Source of the DNA: Flavobacterium subsaxonicum WB 4.1-42 = DSM 21790
GTDB lineage: Bacteria; Bacteroidota; Bacteroidia; Flavobacteriales; Flavobacteriaceae
Direction: 5' to 3'
Assembly (NCBI RefSeq): GCF_000422725.1
Contig: NZ_AUGP01000017.1
Location: 62,001 to 126,000, forward strand
Length of the DNA: 64,000 nucleotides
Shown: positions 31,156 through 40,331 of the stretch, piece by piece
Layout: each line of letters starts with the position of its first letter
How positions within the stretch are numbered: the stretch's first letter is position 1
Notes under the pieces: model-generated
What the model was told of the DNA's origin: nothing
What the model saw: the letters and a program-made list of their open reading frames with translations, nothing else
The model's database searches: none
Program-made: the position numbers and the translations under genes

Positions 31156-32607
31156 TTATTGCTTTATAATTTTCTTTGTAAATGTTTTATCATCTGTAGT
31201 AGTAACCTGCATAAGATACATACCATTTTGCTGTAGCGTTTCAAGATTAACCCTTGCAGTTTCTCCTTCCGTAGTAAAGTTTGGGTTACTGATTACCCTT
31301 CCGCTAACATCCATAACCTGAATATCTTTAATTTGAGAACCACTTTCCACAGTAACAAAATCGTTAAACGGGTTTGGATAGACGCTTGCCGTTTTTGTTG
31401 AAACATCATTAAGGCTAAGTGGCCCTTCAACCAGGCGTATCATTGCAAAGCCCCATTCATACACCGGTTGGCCCTCAATAAAATAAGACTTTTTACCTGT
31501 ACCGGCAAGAGATATCTTTCCATTATCATCTACGAAAACGGTACCGGATACATCATCAGACCATAGAAGTGCCGGAAAGTTATACGAATAGTTAATTGTA
31601 TTTTGAGGCTCGCTATTACCGTTAAGCGATTGCTTTGTTAGCTTGTAATCTCTTGTACAGGTACCTATATCGCAACGATCTGCTCCGGTTATATAAATAC
31701 TATTATTTTTTATTTGAAAATAAGTTTTGTAATTATTAGTAAAGGTGCTTAGTACACTGCCTGTATTTATATCAAATTTTTGCAATCTGCTTTCCTGGGC
31801 GTTAAAAGACCAACTATGGAAAGAATTTACATATAAATTTGTACCGATAAGCTCGGCCTGAACAACTTGACTTACAAAATTTGTTATAAGTGGCGAAGTA
31901 ACAATTCCGTTAGTACCATAAGTGGTTACCAGATTACCGGATGGGTCTATTTGGGAGATAGCTAATTCATCAAAATTTGTTCCTACAATTAAAAAATTCA
32001 ACCCGTAACTAAAAATCTTCTTACCTGAAGAGATGGCAGCTATTTTATACCCTAAAGCATCAAAAGTAGTAAGCAAACTTCCGGAAGGCATTATTTTAAA
32101 ATAAATTGTAGCGCTACCATTTTGGCCAATGCAAAATAAATTGCCGCTGGCATCTGTTGTAAAATCGTTTAAAACTTCCGATTCGTTAAAATCTATTATT
32201 GCAAAACCATTAGTTCCAAAAGAACTATCAAAGCTACCATCCATATCGATTTTACAAAAAAAAATATTTTTGTTACCCGATGTATTAGTGGCTTGTCCAA
32301 AAACATAAAGATAATCTCCTATATTTTTAAATCCTTTAATTTCAAAAGTATTACCGCCATTTTCTAAGGTTATAAAGCCATCGTTACCAAAATTGGTATC
32401 AAGTGTGCCACCATAACTCACCTTAGCAACCTTGTTATAAGAAATAAAGTAATAATTATTATTAATTAGCAATACATCTTTGGGTGTGTAACTAATATCG
32501 CTATTAATTTTAACGCCATTATCACTAAATGTCGGATCTAATGAAAATGATTGGGCATAAACAAAAACATTAAATAATAAAGCAAAAAAAATTGTAATTT
32601 TTCTCAT
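31156..32607 (-). CDS. T9SS-exported delta-60-repeat protein
   Basis: The 483-residue protein has a signal peptide (MRKITIFFALLFNVFVYAQ). It then carries several delta-60 repeats with the core xLDxxFGxxG (LDPTFSDNGV, LDTNFGNDGF, FDSSFGTNGF, VTTYGTNGI), likely a propeller. The last ~75 residues are a type A type IX secretion sorting domain (VYPNPFNDFVTVESG, then NGMYLMQVTTTDDKTFTKKI). It is secreted or surface-bound. It contains clustered cysteines in RCDIGTC. Confidence 0.88.
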   Translation of the reverse strand: MRKITIFFALLFNVFVYAQSFSLDPTFSDNGVKINSDISYTPKDVLLINNNYYFISYNKVAKVSYGGTLDTNFGNDGFITLENGGNTFEIKGFKNIGDYLYVFGQATNTSGNKNIFFCKIDMDGSFDSSFGTNGFAIIDFNESEVLNDFTTDASGNLFCIGQNGSATIYFKIMPSGSLLTTFDALGYKIAAISSGKKIFSYGLNFLIVGTNFDELAISQIDPSGNLVTTYGTNGIVTSPLITNFVSQVVQAELIGTNLYVNSFHSWSFNAQESRLQKFDINTGSVLSTFTNNYKTYFQIKNNSIYITGADRCDIGTCTRDYKLTKQSLNGNSEPQNTINYSYNFPALLWSDDVSGTVFVDDNGKISLAGTGKKSYFIEGQPVYEWGFAMIRLVEGPLSLNDVSTKTASVYPNPFNDFVTVESGSQIKDIQVMDVSGRVISNPNFTTEGETARVNLETLQQNGMYLMQVTTTDDKTFTKKIIKQ

Positions 32608-32750
32608 TTTTAAAATACATTTAGTTAATTTACTTATAAATAATTCAATGTAAATATAATTTAATTCAACTTACCTTCTTTAAAAATGCAATTATTTTAT
32701 TTCGTTGTTAAAAACACTATTTTTGAAGCCTCACAAGCACAAGCTTTATT

Positions 32751-34160
32751 ATGCAGACTACAACGCTATCTCAGGATATAGTAACAGGATTAGAAGCCAT
32801 TACAGGCGCTCAATTTATATTTTTAGACATCCAGACCCGCACCCACTACGGTCACGATGAGACCGAAGATTACAACTTTCCGCCAAGCGTGGTGGTAAAG
32901 CCGGGTACGCCACAGGAGATAGCTGAAATTATGAAGCTGGCAAACCAACATTCCATTCCCGTAGTGCCTATTGGTGCGCGTACCGGCCTTAGTGGCGGTG
33001 CGTTAAGCATTTATGGCGGTATTGGCCTTAGCATGGAGCGTTTTACTAAAATTGAGATAGACGAAAAAAACCTGCAGGCTATTTTAGAACCTGCCGTTAT
33101 AACCCAGGTTTTTAGAGAGGCTGCCGCCGAGAAAGGCCTGTTTTACCCACCCGACCCAAGCAGCCAGGGCAGTTGTACCATTGGTGGCAACGTTGCCGAG
33201 AACAGCGGCGGCGCAAGGGCTGTAAAATATGGTGTTACTAAAGATTATGTGCTTAACCTTGAGGTTGTTTTGCCTAACGGCGAAATTATCTGGACGGGTG
33301 CCAACACCCTTAAAAACTCTACCGGGTACAACCTGACCCAGCTTATGGTGGGCAGTGAGGGTACGCTTGGCATCATTACCAAAATTGTTATGAAGCTGCT
33401 GCCTAAAAACAGCCATAATGTATTGATGCTGATTCCGTTTTTTAAGGCGGGGCAGGCATGCGAGGCTGTTGCCGAAATTTTTAGGGCAGGCATTGTGCCA
33501 AGCGCCCTGGAGTTTATGGAACGCGACGCTATTGATTGGGGACTTAAATACCTTGATGCTGTTAACCTTGATATTAAAGATGAAGTTCAGGCGCATTTGC
33601 TTGTAGAAGTAGACGGTAATTATCCCGACGTGCTTTTTGCCGAGGCCGAAAAAATTATGGGCGTTGTAGAGCGCTTTGAGGTTGATGAGATTTTATTTGC
33701 CGATACTGAGGAGCAAAAAAATGCCCTCTGGAAGCTGCGCCGCACCGTTGCCGAAGCCGTAAAATCGAATTCGGTTTATAAGGAGGAGGATACTGTTGTG
33801 CCGCGCTATGAGCTGCCAACATTGTTAGAAGGCATTAAAATTATAGGCAAAAAGTATGGATTCCAATCGGTTTGTTACGGCCATGCCGGCGATGGCAACC
33901 TGCACGTAAACATTATTAAAGGCGATATGACCGATGATAACTGGAAAAACGAAGTACCTAAAGGCATACGCGAGATATTCGAACTAACGGTATCGCTTAA
34001 AGGAACGCTGTCGGGAGAGCATGGCATTGGCTACGTTCAAAAAAACTATATGGATATTGCCTTTAGCAACACACACCTGCAATTAATGAAGGGCATTAAG
34101 CAGCTATTCGACCCTAATAATATATTGAATCCGGGTAAGATATTGCCGGATAATTTGTAA
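32751..34160 (+). CDS. FAD-linked oxidase (glycolate/D-lactate dehydrogenase type)
   Basis: The 469-residue GlcD/Dld2-like enzyme has the FAD PCMH domain (VVKPGTPQEIAEIMKLANQ, PVVPIGARTGLSGGAL, CTIGGNVAENSGG). Its C-terminal domain has the conserved HAGDGNLHVNI and SGEHGIGYVQK metal-site motifs. It oxidises a 2-hydroxy acid such as D-lactate, glycolate or 2-hydroxyglutarate; the substrate cannot be chosen. It is a lone gene with a dispersed inverted repeat behind it. Confidence 0.88.
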   Translation: MQTTTLSQDIVTGLEAITGAQFIFLDIQTRTHYGHDETEDYNFPPSVVVKPGTPQEIAEIMKLANQHSIPVVPIGARTGLSGGALSIYGGIGLSMERFTKIEIDEKNLQAILEPAVITQVFREAAAEKGLFYPPDPSSQGSCTIGGNVAENSGGARAVKYGVTKDYVLNLEVVLPNGEIIWTGANTLKNSTGYNLTQLMVGSEGTLGIITKIVMKLLPKNSHNVLMLIPFFKAGQACEAVAEIFRAGIVPSALEFMERDAIDWGLKYLDAVNLDIKDEVQAHLLVEVDGNYPDVLFAEAEKIMGVVERFEVDEILFADTEEQKNALWKLRRTVAEAVKSNSVYKEEDTVVPRYELPTLLEGIKIIGKKYGFQSVCYGHAGDGNLHVNIIKGDMTDDNWKNEVPKGIREIFELTVSLKGTLSGEHGIGYVQKNYMDIAFSNTHLQLMKGIKQLFDPNNILNPGKILPDNL

Positions 34161-34171
34161 AAGGAACATCC

Positions 34172-34336
34172 CACAGAGATACACAGAGGGAGCACAGAGA
34201 TCCACAGAGAAATAATTCAGTTTTCGCTAAAGCGAGAGACCACAAAGCTTTATATACAGTTTTATGATCTCATACCTAAAGGTGTATCTTAAAAAAATCT
34301 CTGTGAATCTCTGTGTGCCCTCCGTGTATCTCTGTG
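34172..34336. repeat. 165-bp inverted repeat element with 39-bp arms
   Basis: The left arm (34172-34210) is built of CACAGAGA units. The right arm (34298-34336) is its near-exact inverted copy (TCTCTGTG units). The arms lie between convergent genes at 34160 (+) and 34346 (-). The transcript could fold into a long imperfect hairpin. Confidence 0.65.
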
Positions 34337-34345
34337 ATATAGCTC

Positions 34346-35584
34346 TTATTCTTTCGCTAAAACCTTTTGTGCAAAGTTACCAATGGTAAGCCCCTGTACT
34401 ATAATAGAGAACACTACCACAAAATAGGTAATGGCAATAATAGTGTTGGTATACGGGCCATCGTCTATAGATAGTGCCAGTGCAATAGATACCCCACCAC
34501 GAAGGCCTCCCCAAACTAATATTTTAATGGTACCGGGGCTAAATTTCTCGCGAAAGCGTATAAATTTTGTGGGCAGCCAGATGGATATAAACCTCGAAAA
34601 CAGCACTAATACAATACACGCAAGGCCGGGAAACCAGTAGCTATCAAGGTTTTTAATAACCAAAAGGTTAAACCCTATAAACAGGAAGAGTATGGCGTTA
34701 AGTATCTCATCGTTAAGTTCCCAGAACTTATCAAGGTAGTCTTTTGTGGTAGGCGACATCGAGAAACGCCTTTTAAAGTTGCCTATTATAATACCGGCAA
34801 TTACCATGGTAAGCGGACCCGATATGTGCAGCCCCCTTGCTATTAAATAGCCCCCCATAACCACCGACAGCGTTATAAGAACCGACACTTTGTAGTCGTC
34901 TATTTTACGCATGGCGCGCGATGCCGTTACCCCCAATATAATACCCAGTATAAAGGCACCCCCGGCTTCTTTTATAAAGAGCCAGGCAATGTTAAGCGGT
35001 GTAAGGTCTTCGGCAGTACCCTGGGCAAGCTGTAGCAATACTGCAAAAACCACAACAGCAACACCATCGTTAAACAACGATTCGCCGGCAATTTTGGTTT
35101 CCAGCGATTTTCGCACCTTGGCCTGTTTTAAGATACTCAGAACCGCTACAGGATCTGTTGGCGATATTAGCGCCCCAAACAGCAGGCAGTAAATATAAGG
35201 TATGTTTAAATCTGTAATAGGTATGTAGTACACCGTTGTGCCCACCACAAAGGTGGATATAATAACACTAACGGTAGAGAACACCACAATGGGGCCGCGT
35301 TGCTCTCGTAAATCTTTTATATTGATGTGAATGGCCCCTGCAAAGAGTAAAAAGTTAAGCATGGCCCCCATTAGCAGTTCGGTAAAATCGAAACTGTGTA
35401 TAAGCCTTGAAATGCGGCTAAGGGTACTGGGGAAAACATTGCCAAAAATTACAAGGAATATAGATACGGCCATAGCCAGTACCATGATACCAATGGTTGA
35501 TGGTAGTTTTAAAAAACGGACATTTAAGTAGGCAAAAAAGCTTGCCAGGACTATAAGAACGGAGAGTGAATAGTATAATTCCAT
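34346..35584 (-). CDS. Na+/H+ antiporter, CPA1 family (NhaP-like)
   Basis: The protein is 412 residues from the ATG at 35584 (MELYYSLSVLIVLASFFAYL). An upstream ATG at 35629 would add a 15-residue hydrophilic N-terminus lacking homology. It has about 12 membrane helices with the CPA1 signatures SPTDPVAVLSIL and ESLFNDGVAVVVF (Asn-Asp pair essential for cation exchange), plus GLRGGVSIALAL. It regulates pH and sodium. Confidence 0.88.
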   Translation of the reverse strand: MELYYSLSVLIVLASFFAYLNVRFLKLPSTIGIMVLAMAVSIFLVIFGNVFPSTLSRISRLIHSFDFTELLMGAMLNFLLFAGAIHINIKDLREQRGPIVVFSTVSVIISTFVVGTTVYYIPITDLNIPYIYCLLFGALISPTDPVAVLSILKQAKVRKSLETKIAGESLFNDGVAVVVFAVLLQLAQGTAEDLTPLNIAWLFIKEAGGAFILGIILGVTASRAMRKIDDYKVSVLITLSVVMGGYLIARGLHISGPLTMVIAGIIIGNFKRRFSMSPTTKDYLDKFWELNDEILNAILFLFIGFNLLVIKNLDSYWFPGLACIVLVLFSRFISIWLPTKFIRFREKFSPGTIKILVWGGLRGGVSIALALSIDDGPYTNTIIAITYFVVVFSIIVQGLTIGNFAQKVLAKE

Positions 35585-35675
35585 GGGCGGGTAAAAACAA
35601 TAATTTAGTAAGCGTATATGCACAAACATAACAAAAAATACCCTAAAATCCTAATCAGGATGTGCCCTAAAACGC

Positions 35676-35705
35676 AAAAAGCCCCGTAAATACAGGGCTT
35701 TTTTG
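35676..35705. terminator. Bidirectional terminator
   Basis: AAAAAGCCC and GGGCTTTTT form a 9-bp stem over a 10-nt loop. It ends the small gene at 35721-35834 on the minus strand. Confidence 0.7.
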
Positions 35706-35720
35706 TGTAATTATAAAGAA

Positions 35721-35834
35721 TTAGCTAAAATCTTTTTTGCTGTTCTTTTTGTCGCGTTTCTCTTCTTTCTTTTCTTTAGCGGTCTTTAAGGGCTCCTTCT
35801 TAACCGCTTTTTTAACGTCTTGTCCTTTTGCCAT
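35721..35834 (-). CDS. Very small lysine-rich protein
   Basis: A 37-residue ORF: MAKGQDVKKAVKKEPLKTAK, then EKKEEKRDKKNSKKDFS. Small, basic proteins beginning MAKGQDVKKxxKKEP are recognised conserved hypotheticals in flavobacteria. There is no cysteine or membrane segment; a nucleic-acid- or ribosome-binding tail is possible but unsupported. A hairpin terminator follows 16 bp downstream. Confidence 0.7.
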   Translation of the reverse strand: MAKGQDVKKAVKKEPLKTAKEKKEEKRDKKNSKKDFS

Positions 35835-35921
35835 AACTGTATGTTTTAATTGTTTGTAATCGTGACTTGTATTAAAGGTACTACTTTATTCTTACAAAAC
35901 CAAAAACAGGGTTGTAAATAG

Positions 35922-36494
35922 TTAGAGGCCTAATGCCTTTACCACTTTTTTATCCAGCAGTTTTTCCATTAAGCTGGTGGGGCCTTTTTTTACAAACTTC
36001 CATTGGTTTTTAGTCAGCTTATCGGCTACAGCTATAACTTCGTCTCTCTTAGTTATGGTAAACGAGTTGTCTTTAGGGTTATACACAACGCTATTGGCTT
36101 GCAAATTGGTTTTAAAACTCTCCTTTAACTTCTCTTCTTCGCCGGCAGGCAAAATGGTTTTAAAGGTCATTTTCATGCGCAGATCGTGCTTAATAATGCA
36201 GTAACTACCTTCGCCAACCTTTTTAATAGGGCCGTACTCAAAATTGGGCATTGTGTAAATAATGTCCATTTTATAGTTGGGGTTGTCGGTTTTCTTGTAA
36301 GCCTCAACCAGTTGCTCTTTAGGGGCAATGTCAAAATATTTTGGGTACATATCCTCTACCATCTCGGTATAATTGGCATCTACCGTGTTCTGGTACATTT
36401 TAGCTGTTTGCGTTTCCAGCGACTTTTTATCCTGGGCAATGGCGTTAAAGCATGTTGCCATTACAAAGGCTACAATTAAAAGGGGTGTTTTCAT
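35922..36494 (-). CDS. Exported hypothetical protein
   Basis: The protein is 190 residues from the ATG at 36494, which begins a clear signal peptide (MKTPLLIVAFVMATCFNAIAQ). An upstream ATG at 36566 would bury it behind 24 unlikely residues. The mature part is lysine-rich with an alternating helix/strand pattern (MYQNTVDANYTEMVEDMYPK, YCIIKHDLRMKMTFKT). It resembles DUF-type periplasmic proteins of Flavobacterium but I cannot name the family. Confidence 0.72.
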   Translation of the reverse strand: MKTPLLIVAFVMATCFNAIAQDKKSLETQTAKMYQNTVDANYTEMVEDMYPKYFDIAPKEQLVEAYKKTDNPNYKMDIIYTMPNFEYGPIKKVGEGSYCIIKHDLRMKMTFKTILPAGEEEKLKESFKTNLQANSVVYNPKDNSFTITKRDEVIAVADKLTKNQWKFVKKGPTSLMEKLLDKKVVKALGL

Positions 36495-36872
36495 TAGGGG
36501 TAATTTAATGGTTTCAAATATAAGGCATTGTTCTTTTGTCTTGAAACAAAAGAACCAAAAGTTCAAGACACTAACTTCTTTTGCTACAAAATAAAAGCTT
36601 CGGCTAAATCATTTGAACCTGCCTATGCCGGCAGGCAGACTCGCTGGCGCTCAAACAGCAAATGATTTTAAACGCCTTAGCTTCTATTTTGCTTAACGCA
36701 ACGAAGTTTAAGGCCTTAGCTTCACTCAGACCTGCTTACTCTTAAGTTAATCGAGAACAATACTAATCCTCTAAAAAACAGCATTTTTTTACTCGCTTTT
36801 TGTTTGTAACTTTGCAGGCTCGCGTACGCGGGAGGAGATTACGGGGCAACCCGCCTTCTAAAGAAAAGGAAT
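36495..36872. repeat. Intergenic repeat-rich region
   Basis: No gene is seen. The region begins with TCTTTTGTCTTGAAACAAAAG and GAACCAAAAGTTCAAGAC (36534-36569). It continues with CCTGCCTATGCCGGCAGGCAG (36619-36639) and two copies of GCCTTAGCTTC (36673-36683 and 36712-36722). It looks like a mosaic of dispersed palindromic elements, ending in the mtaB promoter. Confidence 0.55.
36807..36814 (+). promoter_or_regulatory. Candidate -7 box for mtaB
   Basis: TAACTTTG matches TAnnTTTG, 58 nt before the mtaB ATG. The leader between them contains the palindrome CGCGTACGCG (36821-36830) and the ribosome site AAAGGAAT. Confidence 0.5.
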
Positions 36873-38249
36873 ATGATGGAAGCAAGAAAGAAAGTCGCTT
36901 TTTATACACTGGGATGTAAACTGAATTTTTCGGAGACATCTACCATTGCGCGCAGTTTTCAGGATGAAGGTTTTGACCGTGTTGATTTTGAAGACCCGGC
37001 CGATATATATGTTATTAATACCTGCTCTGTTACAGAAAATGCCGACAAGCAGTTTAAGCAAATGGTTAGAAAGGCGCTTAAAAAAAACGATAAGGCTTTT
37101 GTGGCTGCCGTAGGATGCTATGCCCAGCTTAAGCCCGAAGAGCTTGCCGCTGTAGATGGCGTAGACCTGGTGCTTGGCGCTACCGAAAAATTTAAGATTA
37201 CCGATTATATAAACGACCTGAGTAAGAACGATATGGGCGAGGTACACTCGTGCGAAATATCTGAAGCCGACTTTTATGTGGGTAGCTACTCTATTGGAGA
37301 TCGTACCCGTGCCTTTTTAAAGGTTCAGGATGGCTGCGATTATAAGTGTACCTATTGTACCATTCCGCTGGCGCGTGGTATTTCGCGTAGCGATACGTTA
37401 GAGAACGTGCTTAAAAATGCTGCCGAGATATCGGCACAAAACATTCGCGAAATTGTGCTTACCGGCGTTAATATTGGCGATTACGGTAAAGGCGAATTTG
37501 GCAACAAAAAACACGAGCACACGTTTTACGAGCTGGTTCAGGAGCTTGACAAGGTGGAAGGTATTGAGCGTTTGCGCATATCGTCTATTGAGCCTAACCT
37601 ACTTAAAAATGAGACCATTGAGTTTGTTTCTAAGAGCCGCACTTTTGTACCGCATTTTCATATTCCGCTGCAAAGTGGCAGTAACGATATCTTAAAACTA
37701 ATGCGCCGCCGCTACCTGCGCGAGGTATATACAGAGCGTGTTAATAAAATTCGCGAAGTAATGCCCCATGCCTGTATTGGCGTAGATGTTATTGTGGGCT
37801 TTCCGGGCGAGACCGATGCGCATTTCTTAGAAACGTACAACTTTCTAAATGAGATGGATATATCGTACCTACACGTGTTTACGTACAGCGAGCGTGATAA
37901 TACACCCGCCGCTACTATGGATGGCACGGTACCTAATAATGTGCGCGCTAAACGTAGCAAGATGCTTAGGGGACTATCGGTTAAAAAGCGCCGTGCTTTT
38001 TACGAAGGCCAGCTTGGCACAACCCGGACTGTTTTGTTTGAAAGCGAAAACAGGGAAGGCTACATTCATGGCTTTACAGAAAACTATGTAAAAGTAAAAA
38101 TGCACTGGAACCCCGAACTGGTTAACACCCTGCACGAGGTAAACCTTATATCTATTGATGATGATGGTATGGTTAAAGCCGAATTTGTAAACAAACCCGA
38201 AGTATTTGATGCCGGGATTATTAATGCTTTTGAAACATTATTAGCCTAA
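36873..38249 (+). CDS. mtaB: tRNA t6A37 methylthiotransferase MtaB
   Basis: The 458-residue radical SAM enzyme adds a methylthio group to t6A37 of tRNAs that read ANN codons. The N-terminal cluster cysteines are C15 (TLGCKLN), C51 (NTCSV) and C82 (GCYAQ). The radical SAM motif is C155-x3-C159-x2-C162 (CDYKCTYC). A C-terminal TRAM-like region (TRTVLFESENREGYIHGFTE) is present. A GAAAAGGAAT ribosome site precedes the start. Confidence 0.92.
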   Translation: MMEARKKVAFYTLGCKLNFSETSTIARSFQDEGFDRVDFEDPADIYVINTCSVTENADKQFKQMVRKALKKNDKAFVAAVGCYAQLKPEELAAVDGVDLVLGATEKFKITDYINDLSKNDMGEVHSCEISEADFYVGSYSIGDRTRAFLKVQDGCDYKCTYCTIPLARGISRSDTLENVLKNAAEISAQNIREIVLTGVNIGDYGKGEFGNKKHEHTFYELVQELDKVEGIERLRISSIEPNLLKNETIEFVSKSRTFVPHFHIPLQSGSNDILKLMRRRYLREVYTERVNKIREVMPHACIGVDVIVGFPGETDAHFLETYNFLNEMDISYLHVFTYSERDNTPAATMDGTVPNNVRAKRSKMLRGLSVKKRRAFYEGQLGTTRTVLFESENREGYIHGFTENYVKVKMHWNPELVNTLHEVNLISIDDDGMVKAEFVNKPEVFDAGIINAFETLLA

Positions 38250-38269
38250 TAATCAAATCTATATATAAA

Positions 38270-38301
38270 CAAAAAGAGAGCGTTACTGCTCTCTTTTTCT
38301 T
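38270..38301 (+). terminator. mtaB terminator
   Basis: AAAAAGAGAGC and GCTCTCTTTTT form an 11-bp stem over a GTTACT-type loop. Confidence 0.7.
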
Positions 38302-38339
38302 GTATAGGGTATCTTTTAATGTGGTTTATATTCCATCCT

Positions 38340-38489
38340 GACGAAGGAAGAATCTCGTGTACTTTATAAATCGGATAGAGATTCTTCGGCTCCGGTGCGC
38401 TACACTGACATATAGTGCACCTAATCTCAAATCTATATTCTACATTCTAAAATGCAGCTCCCTGCCAACTGCAACTGATCACTGTAACT
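38340..38489. repeat. Inverted repeat with dispersed-element fragments
   Basis: GAAGAATCTC (38347-38356) and GAGATTCTTC (38378-38387) are exact inverted copies. The following CTGCCAACTGCAACTGATCACTGTA (38462-38486) resembles stretches at 24598-24622 and 44175-44199. Confidence 0.5.
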
Positions 38490-38493
38490 TAAA

Positions 38494-38724
38494 TTACTGC
38501 TTCTCGTAGCGTGCTACTTCCCTATCGTAAAACTCGTTAGCAAGTACAATAAGGTTTTCCATTTCGGCATTAAGCTCGTTTTCGTCAAGGTCTTCCGGCT
38601 CTTCCATAATTTCCACCTCATCGTCTCTAAGATTAATTATAAAGCGTGGGTAATCCAGGTGAATTATAAAAATATCATCAGGAAAATCGGTATTATCGGC
38701 CAGTACAAATTTTGGTAATTCCAT
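38494..38724 (-). CDS. Small acidic conserved hypothetical protein
   Basis: The protein is 76 residues from the ATG at 38724 (MELPKFVLADNTDFPDDIFI). A second ATG at 38733 adds MTN only and is less likely. The middle is strongly acidic (DDEVEIMEEPEDLDENELNAE). The N-terminus with PDDIFIIHLDYPRFIINL is characteristic of a small conserved flavobacterial protein of unknown function. It starts 13 bp after the MATE gene and probably shares its transcript. Confidence 0.7.
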   Translation of the reverse strand: MELPKFVLADNTDFPDDIFIIHLDYPRFIINLRDDEVEIMEEPEDLDENELNAEMENLIVLANEFYDREVARYEKQ

Positions 38725-38737
38725 GTTGGTCAAAGGT

Positions 38738-40135
38738 TTAAATGTCTACAGTTTTTAAAGCCGGCTCCTGGCCTGCTATTAACTTATTGGTTAAATAATT
38801 AAAGCGAAGATACAAAAATAATGCAGCCGCAGTAAGGCCGGCCAGCAATCCTATCCATATTCCCGTAGCTTTTAATGGGGTGTATAAACCTAAGTAAAAA
38901 GAGATAGGGAAACCAATAACCCAGTAGGCCACAAAGGTAATAACGGTAGGTATCTTAACGTCCTGTAAACCACGCAGTGCACCCAGCACTACTACCTGTA
39001 TACCGTCGGATATCTGGAAAACCGCAGCAACTATAAGCAGCGTGGCGGCAATTTTAATAACCTCGGTATTATCCTGCAATTGCAGGGCATCATCGGCATT
39101 TACAAACCAGTGTGGCAGGTAGTTATGCAGCGCCATAAACAAAATTGCAAACACAATTTCTACAATAATGGCCAGCAAAAATATAGAGCGCGCAACCACC
39201 CTTAGCTGTACGTAGTCGCGCAACCCTTTTTGGTTACCCACGCGTACCATGGCGGCAACGCTAAGACCCATGGCAAACATAAACGTCATGCTTGCAAGGC
39301 TTAACGCTATCTGGTTCGCAGCCTGGTTGGTTTTGCCAAGATAGCCCGAAAGCCATACTGCGGCTGTAAAAAGGGCTACTTCAAACAACATCTGCATGCT
39401 GCTTGGCAAACCTAACGCCGATATTTTTTTAAGCATAGATGCTTTTATCTCGGCAAAGCTAAAATTGGTAAAGTATTGTTTAAGCTTAGCATTGTGCGAC
39501 AGCGCGTAATGCATATACGCCAGCATGGCAAGCCTTGATATAACGGTGCCTAATGCCGCGCCCAGCATTCCCATTTTTGGAAAGAACCACACACCGTAAA
39601 TAAGCACGTAGTTAATGAATACGTGAATTACATTGCTGAAAATCACGGCATACATAGCATATTTGGTAAGCGACATACCATCGGCAAACTGCTTGTAGCC
39701 CTGAAAAATTACCATAGGCACCAGCGAAAACGCCACCCAGTCGATATAAGGTGCCGCAAGGGCTATAACCTCTGGCGATTGGTGCATGCCTGACATTAGC
39801 GACTTGGCAATGCTTACCACCCCAAACAAAAACAGCCCCAGCACCGTGCACAACAGCAACCCGTGGTGAAATGCCGAACGCACCATCTTGTTGTCTTTAG
39901 CGGCATCACCCTGCGCTACGATAGAGGTTATGGCTGTGCTAAAGCCTATACCGGCACTCATGGCTATAAACACAAAACTGTTGCCTAAAGATACGGCTGC
40001 CAGCTCTGTAGCGCCCAGCCTGCCTACCATAATGTTGTCTATAACACCAATTAGGGTGTGGCCAAGCATGCCCAGTATTACAGGGTAGGCCAGCCTTATG
40101 TTGGTACTAAATTCTTTGGTATAGATAGAAAACAC
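38738..40135 (-). CDS. MATE-family multidrug efflux transporter
   Basis: The 12-helix exporter (465 residues) of the NorM type uses Na+ or H+ to expel cationic compounds. Motifs include YPVILGMLGHTLIGVIDNIM, LAAVSLGNSFVFIAMSAGIG and, in the second half, ALGLPSSMQMLFEVALFTAA. I chose a GTG start at 40135 (VFSIYTKEF). The ATG at 40171 lies upstream of a TACCTTTG box (40155-40162) that probably is the promoter. The protein also aligns better with a short N-terminus. Confidence 0.82.
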   Translation of the reverse strand: MFSIYTKEFSTNIRLAYPVILGMLGHTLIGVIDNIMVGRLGATELAAVSLGNSFVFIAMSAGIGFSTAITSIVAQGDAAKDNKMVRSAFHHGLLLCTVLGLFLFGVVSIAKSLMSGMHQSPEVIALAAPYIDWVAFSLVPMVIFQGYKQFADGMSLTKYAMYAVIFSNVIHVFINYVLIYGVWFFPKMGMLGAALGTVISRLAMLAYMHYALSHNAKLKQYFTNFSFAEIKASMLKKISALGLPSSMQMLFEVALFTAAVWLSGYLGKTNQAANQIALSLASMTFMFAMGLSVAAMVRVGNQKGLRDYVQLRVVARSIFLLAIIVEIVFAILFMALHNYLPHWFVNADDALQLQDNTEVIKIAATLLIVAAVFQISDGIQVVVLGALRGLQDVKIPTVITFVAYWVIGFPISFYLGLYTPLKATGIWIGLLAGLTAAALFLYLRFNYLTNKLIAGQEPALKTVDI

Positions 40136-40331
40136 GGTGCGCAATTTTTTTGCAAAGGTAGAAAGAAGCAATCAGACGGTACTATGAGCCGACGTAAAAA
40201 CTTAGAAATCATCATAATAAGTAGTCCGATTCTTAATTTTATTATTTCATTTGTAATTAATTAACATATAATTACAAATGTTGGCAATTTGATTATACTA
40301 ATTTTACCCCACTAACATAAAACGAGGAAAC

